Shown piece by piece: positions 56,265 through 64,000 of a DNA stretch of 64,000 bases. Made by a program: the position numbers and the translations under genes. Every line of letters starts with the position of its first letter. The first letter of the stretch is position 1. The stretch is from Tricholoma matsutake (Eukaryota; Basidiomycota; Agaricomycetes; Agaricales; Tricholomataceae), in the NCBI GenBank assembly GCA_026075535.2, contig AP026542.1, positions 9,486,001 through 9,550,000 of the forward strand, read 5' to 3'. The notes beneath the pieces were generated by a model, which worked only from the letters and a program-made list of their open reading frames with translations, had not been told where the DNA came from and did no database searches.

Positions 56265-58569
56265 ATCTTCTCGTGCATTTACCGAAAGACACCCTGGGTT
56301 GCTGTATGACCCCTCTATGGCTTTTGCCGAACGAGCTGGAACGACTTTCCCTGCGTTTTCCGAATAGATGGACAAACTATGGACAATGCAACAAACTCTT
56401 AATCAATCTGTCATCTGAATCACCGTCAAGTACGTTGGGAGCAACTAATTGTCCGTGGAAGATGGGACCAATCGCGACGGCAATCAGCTGTCATGACAGG
56501 GAATATTGATCGTCGAATCATATTGAGCAGCTTACTCACAAAATCGCAAGTAACGTAAATTCTTATTCTGTTTTTCACGATACAGCTAGCATGCTCATCT
56601 GACTGATTTCAATACAAAGGAAATAGCCGCGGCCCTTCTCGCACGAACTTCCACAAACATATATGCCTTACAGCTTTACATATGTTATACAGCTTTGATT
56701 TATTTGATGTCATGCGTCCAGATGAGTCCTTGGCTGATATCTTATCCGATAATGCACTCAGGCAGGGTCCGAAGGACCGAGGCAGAATCATGATATGATC
56801 GACCAGAAATAACACTAACAACACGAGATTTAAAATTTTACCTGTCTCTCCCCATCCCTGCCCACACCGCTAATCGCGAAATCAAGGGTAGATTGCTCAG
56901 TATACTATAGTAAATGCTAAAAAAGGAAAGAGGGGAGGTGGAGGAAGAGCTCTCGAACGTTCCACCGCGGACACCCTTGCCTAACCTTTGAGATTTCTCT
57001 CAGAAGGACCTCCCCGGATTTGGACGCTTATGTAATAAATTGGCCAAACCCTAATGCCTAGCTCTTAGTACTTATTTTTAGACCACCATTTTAGTTCTTG
57101 AGTTGAATTTCACTTAGGCTCTGATTTTTTACCAAGTCTAAGTTCCAGTGGAATTTCCGATCTATCCTGCTTAGACTTAAATAAAACATACTAAGGTTGC
57201 TGTGTAACAGTACAGTTGTAATTTAAGGCAATGTGTTGTAATGAAAATATATCAATACAAAACTTTTTAATCCGTTTACAGATGGTTAACGTTAATAGGT
57301 AAACAGTGAATGAGAAAAGCCAGAAGTGGCAAGTAAGGCCCACGGCTGCTAGTGCCGGTGGCAGTTGTGGAAATAGCGATGCGTTCATTGCCAGTCGAGC
57401 GGAATTATTAGACTAAATGGAGTTGAAATGGAGAGTATAGAAAATATCAAAAAAATGGATCAAAAGAACCGTTGTTGAAGGATACAGAAGTCTAGAGTCC
57501 TGAACATTACTTGCGCTGAAGCGAGGCAACAGCTCAAGCGAGTCGGAGCACCATGGCAACATATTTGTTCCATCGCTAGTCGCTAAAGGCTCCTAAACGT
57601 GGTTTGAAGGTTGAAAACATTTGTCTCGACTTCATGCGATGGACGACCGTGGACGACATCGACTGTGTATGGGCTCACTAGTGACAATAAATATTAGGCA
57701 GCTAGACTGGATTGGCACGGTCTTGAAATGCCGAAATTATTTAATGTTGATCACAGCCTTATATCAGCCGGACCATATATAGGTGCACTCACATTCAACG
57801 ATTTAACATATGAATCCAGTTAATGGGTCTATGAATGTGCGCCAGTGGTTGTAGAATTCGTGACGCGGGTGCGGTTGGGGTTACCCGCAATTCACGTGTG
57901 ATATGACGAGCGTGAGAGATATTCGATCAGGAGAACCCGATCATGATGAACCTGATCAACCAGGACTTGAGTTGCCGACGAGGCAATTGTATGGCGCATT
58001 AAACTTTTAATGGCAAACTGAAAACTGCGCAGCGAAATTTGAGATTTCAAGGATCAGGACTGATGTCAATATTTTCAGTATAGATTCCATAGTTTCAGGC
58101 CACATGAAGTGGAAAGTTTCACAGTTCAGGAACAATTTTTAGGCAACTTACTAGAATTGTAAATATAGGTGCTGTTTCTTAGCAGGCCTAAATGTTGTAT
58201 GTGTGGCGCAGGGTGTGAATCTGAGAGGACATACAAGTCGACAAACCTAGATCACACATCCAATGGAGAAAGGTAGTACGGAAGCTCACAAGAATAGAAG
58301 TTACGGTCACGGGAGTAATTCCTTCTTGATGCATATGGTCCTTGGAGTTGGGCAACGAAGGGCAAGAGGTGAATTGAACTATATAAGTAACACAAAGTAA
58401 AGACAGCCGAGGGTTCATTTTATCTGTGCTTGCCCTTTATGGCTTTCTAGGAATGGAAAGGGAATACGTTTGGGGAACGACGACTAGAGTTGACGAGTAG
58501 AAGGCAATGATGACGGGAACACACTTGATATTGACAGCAAAAACTTGCAGAACGAGACGCGTATTTGGT
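56265..58569. other. Intergenic region without a recognised gene
   Basis: It follows the RCY1 stop and precedes the CHZ1 stop. Only short frames without domains occur. No element termini or rRNA/tRNA signals were noticed. Confidence 0.45.
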
Positions 58570-59150
58570 CTACTCCTTCATAGCCTCCTCGTCCTCGCTA
58601 TCTTCTTCATGCTCGTTATCTTGAAGACCAGCCTTGGCAAGCGCCTCTTTCGAGTTATAATCAACCTTGACCCCACGAGTACGTCTTCCACCGATAATGA
58701 CGGACGGATCGATATCTTCGAAGGTTTCTTCACCCTGTGCGGAAAAGATGTATTGGGTCAGATGAACACATATCAGTCATGGTGAGAAAATTAGCGTAGT
58801 TCAATATATGTTGAACGCGTGACAAACAAAGAAAGGAAAGGAAAGGAAAGGGAAGGAAAGGGAAGGAAAGGGAAAAAAAAAGAAGACGCGACGCGTCACG
58901 AACCTCTTCCTCTTCCTCTTCCTCCTCCTCCTCTTCCCCTTCCTCTTCCTCCTCCTCCCCCTCCTCCTCCTCCTCCATGCTTTCGTCAGCGGCTAGTGTC
59001 TTTATTTTACCCTTGCCTTTGTCCTGTGGGGACGCGACATGATTAGTTGTATCATTGTTGGTTGCAGTGGCACTAGCAAGTATGATATAGCACGTGGTTA
59101 CTCGAAAATGAATATAGAACATACGAGGACTGTGTTACATTGGAAGACAT
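58570..59150 (-). CDS. CHZ1: CHZ1-type histone H2A.Z-H2B chaperone
   Basis: Exons on the minus strand: 59150-59125, 59072-58904 and 58734-58570, with introns of 52 and 169 nt. The result is 119 residues starting MSSNVTQSSATATNND. After a Lys/Gly stretch (DKGKGKIKTLAADE) comes a long Glu run, then the CHZ signature DIDPSVIIGGRRTRGVKVDY, and an acidic end DEEAMKE. Length, acidity and the RRTRG-x-x-x-D-Y motif fit fungal Chz1, which escorts H2A.Z-H2B to the SWR1 complex in the nucleus. The first exon start has support from the splice phase only. The size of the Glu run may vary between strains. Confidence 0.85.
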
Positions 59151-59981
59151 GATGGCAGGTAGTAATTTCACAGCTTATGGATACAAAGTGGTGGTGATGC
59201 TTGGAAAAGCCGGTGTTGTTTGTGTGGATTTGTGCACTGAGTGATTACGTTTGCATTGTCGGGTCGTATTACAACTTGCCGCCGTGAGATGTGGAAACGC
59301 CGAGCTGAGCTGCCCTGGAGACTCAGACTCCGTAAAACTTTGTCCTCTGATGGAAGTGAGGAAAACCTAAGATTCAATTCCACACTCTGTTCCGATTCTG
59401 ATTGCCTCTCTTGTATTTTTCCTTTGATTTCGGGACGCTACACATATCACCTATCATCGATTTTATCATCGGCACCAATCCCCATCGTCGGCTCTTGACT
59501 TTATTCTCTAACTCGACTCGGTCCCTAGTGGTGATCTGCAATTTCATTCTCCGCTTGGCTACAACCAAAAGACCTACATACGTCGATTATCCGGCTTCCC
59601 CGGACTTTTCATCAGGAAAACGAGGCAGTCTAGATGCAAATTGGACCCATATATCTACAGCTTACGGTGCTGTACTATGACTATGACGGCCCCACCTCCG
59701 AACTTTATTTTAGCAATAGCACTGCGATGGTCCGCTGCAAACAAATGAAGAACATTGGATCTCGAAATAGATCTGATGGTTCCATATGTGCTCTGTCTGC
59801 CATTTGAAACTTTGTATAGACCTTCAAGGTCCCCCATCACTTTTGCCATCACGTCTCAGATGACCGGTTAGTTTCTGCTGATGGAATCTGGATGTAATTA
59901 TCTCATCACTGCCCTTTCCTTGAATATCTCTAGGCAATCCAGAGGCGCTCCTTCTGATGCTCTTCTGCATTCCACTTTCTA
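59151..59981. promoter_or_regulatory. Divergent promoter region of CHZ1 and the DUF6593-like gene
   Basis: 831 bp between two divergent start codons, with pyrimidine-rich tracts on the plus strand (59400-59560 and 59880-59975). No TATA box stands out. No separate gene is supported. Confidence 0.45.
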
Positions 59982-61977
59982 ATGGCTAAGACTACCGTCT
60001 CTCCCTTTCTTGAAGTAGGTCCTACCGATGCCGGAAACCATGTACGTCCCGGTTCTGTCAAGACCTACTCGTCACAGTCCTTTCAGCACCACTCAGCTCT
60101 CGCGGCGCGTTCTTCTGTTTTTGCATCCGTCGTCCCGAAACTGCGTCGCCTGGACATCAGCGACGATATGTTAACACGTCCGAAATTGCCACTGTTGACA
60201 CTGAAGCTTTCCTCACTTTCCTTCTTGAACTCTGTCGTAAATGACGAATTCCATGAGGAACCTCTGTATGTTATGAAGACTCTGGGGTCGTCGACTTCTA
60301 TCGAGAGAGCAGACCCTCGCGGTGAAAATGCGAAAACGATCACAGCAGATATCAAATGGCCCAGGGCTATCCCAAACAGCAGCAAAGGCGTCTCAGATGG
60401 GATCCTTATTCAGCTTAGAGGTGCTCGCTGGAAGGGTGGCGAGACTTTATTGAGACGTGGTGCCCTCCCTGGGTGTGTAACAGCTTTGTTCCTTCTGACA
60501 GTGGGATAATTTATCTTAATGTGTCAAGCTCTTCACGTAAATTCAACATCCCGAATTACTCTCACACTTTGAAGTGGAGCAGAACGGGGACTTCATATTG
60601 GGTTCGTCACCGCTGACGTCTCACACGAGGAGGCACTGACCTTGGCGTGCTTTTCATTAGTGCACCACTTCCTCTGTGAAAGGACCGATCGCTATCTTCG
60701 AGCCTTCGAATGCTTCGTTACCTGCAAGATTGGTCGTATTTGAGACCTTGCATGACAGATATGATGCACGTCCAATGCTTGTTCACCACGGAGTTTCCCT
60801 TTTACTCCTTGACTACTTGCTTGTCACTTCACTGCTTATGGTTACAGATGTCCAGGAATGGATGACGGTGAAGAAACCCCAAGAAAAAGACAGCAATATC
60901 TCGCACGTGGGCGTGGACAAAGCTGCCCTCGCTATTCCGAAGTTGGCGCCAAGCCATATATCCACGTCCCCTTCTCAATGGAGAAAGATCATGTTTGGCG
61001 AACCGCTTTATCAGAAGCCTTTTTCATCTCGTGCCTCAGTATCTCCTCTTTCAACAGCAGTGGAAGACGCATTGCCTTCGAGTCCAATATCAATGAACGA
61101 GATCACAGCCCTGGTCTATGATCAGGGTCGGAATTCCTCTAGTTCAGATACATCGGTTTCTGGAGATGAAGATGACCATGTATTTTTTGCACCATCACTT
61201 ACCTGCCCACCGAGCCCCTCCTCAGAGTCAATATTCTATCCCCTGACACCCTCATCTGCACCTTCCCATACATATCTCGATCCATCATTCTATGGCGAAT
61301 CCATCATCCCACCAGTACCTTCCATTGCAGACCGGTGGAAGACACCAGGGTCGAGCTCAAGTCTTAGCCGACCTTCATCAGAACACTCAGCTTCTTCGAG
61401 CTCGAAGCAGTCGCGAGTACTGCCCATGCCCCCCGATCACCCCTTAACCCCTCGTCCTCAATCTACACCTCCTCAGGCGATGACATTACCCGGCACAAAT
61501 GAAGCTATTCCTGGATCATGCGTAACAACGACAATCACTCGCCGCCTGCCAAAACAGCCTCACAACACCGTGCCACGAGGGACACTGCGACGACTCCCAC
61601 GTCCCCCATCTAGAGACCATCTTAACTCACAATCACGTGCTTTGTCCCATGTCCGCTGCCGAAGCCAGTCCCAGTCGACACAACCGACGGAAAAATGGCA
61701 TGGTCAGTACAGGCAACTGCCGCTGCCCCCGGTTAGCAGTTCCGTAGGCAGTATTGGTCTTCGACAGGAATACCGCCAGCGCACCGATAAAGAGGCAGAA
61801 CACGAACTAGCCGAATGGGTACATGCGCTGACGAATTCCGCCCCATGCGACTATCCAGCAGTCCCACTGCCCCGGACGAATTTTGACATACCGCCACCTG
61901 CGTATAATTCACTAGAATTCTATGGAGAGCTGGAGAATTCGTCACTTCCACCACTACAGTCTGGTGTGGATCCCTGA
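59982..61977 (+). CDS. DUF6593-like protein with low-complexity tail and PPxY motif
   Basis: Three exons, 59982-60472, 60529-60601 and 60661-61977, are in phase and give 626 residues. The N-terminal 250 residues carry a domain I recall as DUF6593 in Agaricomycetes: EEPLYVMKTLGSST, ADIKWPRAIP, LRGARWKGGETLLRRG, then across the introns SYW-CTTSSVKGPIAIFEP, FETLHDRYDARPMLVHHG and LLLDYLLVTSLLMVTDVQEW. That domain has a predicted beta-rich core. The tail is Ser/Pro-rich with many SxPxP words and ends with PPPAYNSLEFYGEL. PPAY is a PPxY motif of the kind bound by WW-domain ubiquitin ligases. The function is unknown. Confidence 0.75.
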
Positions 61978-62800
61978 CAATTCCGGACTATGTCCATTGT
62001 CTTGTCGAAATGAGCCGGGCACCTCCCATTTTCGGCTGCTCCTTCCCCGTGTATTCCAAGCCGTGTGATCCGGATCTGACCATTCATTGCTTTCTCAGGC
62101 TAATGTCATCTTTGTCAATTGTTCATCTTGTTCACATATTTCGTCAACTGACTGTCGTTCTGCTTTCCATAACTCAAATGAACATCACCTACACATGCTT
62201 TTGATCTCGATGGGGCTGTTGGTTTTTTCTAGAACTTCGTTTCTTTTTGCAACTTGAATTCACACACCTGGCTCAACTTGTTGTACATGTTACTCCGGTT
62301 GTATGTAGATCTGGAACCAATGAATATAACAACACTGCATGTAACTCAGTTCTCGCACCGGACTACATCATAAACTTCAACATTACTTAGCGGCATCTCC
62401 GAGTCTTGGATACATTGATTATCGCATACTACACAGGGAGGCGCTATTCAACTGGACTCAACCCTGGTCGACAGATACCCAGATAGCCTTCGTTGGGCAT
62501 CTACTACTATATATCAGCGGGTTTAGCTTGAGGTTGCACCGTTTGAGCGGCGATGTTTTTGATCCGCCTAATCGGGTAGAGGCTACAAGGTTGAAATTGA
62601 AATAACCTGATTGCACAGTCGGGTAGTATTTGTGATAGTCTGAGCCGGGTTGATATTCTTACGGCTTAGCCCTACTTTTGATATCTGAACTGGTTGCCAA
62701 GGGGGTGACACTAGGCGAATTTTAGACATATATGGTAGTTTCCATCACGTGTTGGCCTATTTATGGTAATGTTCAGATCAAATTCAGTGCTTTGCAAAGC
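61978..62800. other. Intergenic region without a recognised gene
   Basis: AT-rich after the DUF6593-like gene. A TGACACTAGG word at 62706 may mark the left limit of the inverted-repeat element that follows. Confidence 0.4.
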
Positions 62801-63137
62801 GATAAACATAAGCAAATTTGATCTCGCAGTCATTTTATGGCTTCCGCAACAGCTTTCTGGCTCATATTTTGGTGAAGGAAGTGTAGATAAATAGCCTCAC
62901 AGTTCTGTTGTTTGTAAATAATTGATTGAGTATAATTCTATACTTCCAAAATAAATCTCTAGAAGATTCTGGCTTGCATATTGTTAGTTCTCAGTGCATC
63001 ATTACAGAAACCATATGTTTACTTGACAGTCATCTTCTGATGTTATATATATACACTTCCCTCACCAAAATGTAAGCCTGAAAGCCATTGTGGAAACCAT
63101 AAAATGACTGCGAGATCAAATTTGTTCATGTTTATCA
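62801..63137. repeat. Inverted repeat, arms about 88 bp
   Basis: The arm at 62801-62888 (GATAAACATAAGCAAATTTG and on through GATCTCGCAGTCATTTTATGG) is matched in reverse complement at 63051-63137 with few differences. The spacer is about 160 bp and AT-rich. Weaker outer similarity (TGACACTAG at 62706 versus TTAGGTGTCA ending at 63181) hints at a MITE of about 475 bp. No target duplication was confirmed. Confidence 0.75.
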
Positions 63138-63277
63138 AATTTCTGTCAAGCTTTATGCAAAGCTCTGTATATTAGGTGTCAATATTATTTTAAATACTTG
63201 ATTCAAGCCATATGATACATAAGTTGCATATAATATATTCAGCAGGATCAGGAATAATACCAAACATGAAATCAGGC

Positions 63278-63564
63278 TGTTGGAATGCAAACCATAATTG
63301 GCGGAGTTGCATCTGCGCAACAACGCGTTGATGTGAAATTCACATGGCAGTTACTCCTTTTTCTATTTCACTGATATTTCATTATTTATTTCAAAGATTG
63401 TAACTGTACATAGTCAGAGGGCTATTCTCATAGTTACCTATAGTAGATAAAAACCTTACCTATTTCATAGTAACACCTCAGTCTGTTCTACACTGACTGA
63501 GGTGAGATTAAACTTACTTATCCTTTATAGTTCTTACTAACTTCTTGTAGTACTTGTGATTTCA
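63278..63564 (+). mobile_element. Putative copia 5' LTR (limits tentative)
   Basis: It begins TGTTGGAATGC, as many copia LTRs do, contains a GATAAAAACC-like TATA region (about 63447), and can be closed at TTCA. The copia Gag start follows 89 bp later. There is no second LTR in the window to confirm the ends. Confidence 0.4.
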
Positions 63565-63652
63565 TTAGTTTATGGGCCCTGAACTCAGCATTTAAAGAAA
63601 CACAAATCATACACTGTATTGCTTGAAACAAATCTATATGAATATATCCACA

Positions 63653-64000
63653 ATGTCTATGAAAATCGGAGATGAATTCCTATGTGTTCCTAAACTTGAT
63701 GTCGCTGGTACAAATTGGGTTATCTACAAGGACCGTTTACTTTGGTTGATTGATGCACGAGGCTATCTTCATCATATTGATGGCTCAGAGAAGGAACCAG
63801 TCGATCCCATTGACTGCACTGTAGGCTCACCACTCACTCAAGAGGAAGAAGCTGCAGTAGCAGAGTGGAAGATGTCGCTGAAGGCCTGGAAACAAGGCAA
63901 AGCTATTGTCAAGCAGCAGATTTGCAGGAATGATTCCAGACTCACTGTTTATGAAGATCTGTATGCAAGGTACCACCAAGCAGATTTGGGAAGCACTGTC
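63653..64000 (+). pseudogene. Copia Gag N-terminus, runs off the window
   Basis: The ATG at 63653 gives MSMKIGDEFLCVPKLDVAGT, NWVIYKDRLLWLIDARGYLHHIDGS, and LKAWKQGKAIVKQQI. This is the usual start of Agaricomycete copia Gag (UBN2-type, with W-x-x-Y-K-D-R). Near 63920 a one-base insertion shifts the frame. In the next frame it continues as AGMIPDSLFMKI and TTKQIWEAL to the end of the window. The rest is not visible. Confidence 0.78.

Noticed and set aside
58740..58900. Coding continuation of the CHZ1 Glu run through 58870-58900
   Set aside because: This frame loses similarity at once. A GTTCGT...CACAG intron (58735-58903) keeps phase and leads into the CHZ motif.
62340..62560. Possible rRNA-related fragment (a stretch with ATCAGCGGGTTTAGC)
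   Set aside because: Only a short resemblance to the LSU/ITS4 region. The surrounding sequence does not match rRNA.

Overview
The window looks like nuclear DNA of a basidiomycete mushroom (Agaricomycetes). The host genes carry many short GT-AG introns. The mobile elements are of the types that dominate such genomes: chromodomain Ty3/gypsy, Ty1/copia, CACTA/Tnp2, Tc1-mariner/IS630 and many small non-autonomous hAT-like elements. The species cannot be told from the sequence.

Positions 1 to about 50.0 kb are a nested transposon graveyard. In order it holds: a decayed gypsy pol on the minus strand (1-3175); a CACTA-type tnp2 remnant with tandem repeats at its 3' end (3.2-7.6 kb); a broken, intron-containing piece of the host coatomer beta' gene (8.3-9.05 kb); a 228-bp inverted repeat; an SPT5-like (NGN/KOW) gene broken by a solo LTR (9.7-13.1 kb); and a small lysine-rich/acidic gene (14.4-15.5 kb). 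Next come a minus-strand copia split by a 490-bp and a 2.5-kb element (16.5-20.4 kb), a remnant of an Agaricomycete-type hypothetical protein gene (21-23.3 kb), a 2.4-kb hAT-like element (23.4-25.9 kb), and a plus-strand copia carrying two hAT-like insertions (26.1-32.0 kb). The stretch ends with a second gypsy copy (34.5-40.3 kb) holding a solo LTR and a piece of the 2.5-kb TIR element, and a two-gene Tc1/mariner-like element (40.76-50.02 kb). The last exon of that element's second gene is split by a young, almost intact 6.05-kb gypsy chromovirus. Target-site duplications allow most of the nesting order to be read directly.

Positions 50.3-62 kb are a compact host gene island. It contains a HAC1/XBP1-like bZIP gene, a recyclin-1 (RCY1, F-box plus Sec10-like) gene divergent from it across a 136-bp promoter, a CHZ1-type H2A.Z chaperone gene, and a DUF6593-like gene. 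The bZIP gene is the highlight. Its downstream reading frame can only be joined by removing a 38-nt segment that is not GT-AG and is flanked by hairpin loops cut at G|C, the signature of IRE1-dependent mRNA splicing. Beyond 62 kb lie an inverted-repeat element and the 5' end of another copia element that runs off the window.

The most unusual repeat-region object is the 2.5-kb TIR element at 17345-19841. It has tRNA-like A/B boxes near both ends pointing outward, three copies of a GGCCCAAACG palindrome, a minisatellite, and a row of five stem-loops, four followed by a T-run. The right-hand part occurs again at 36971-37923.
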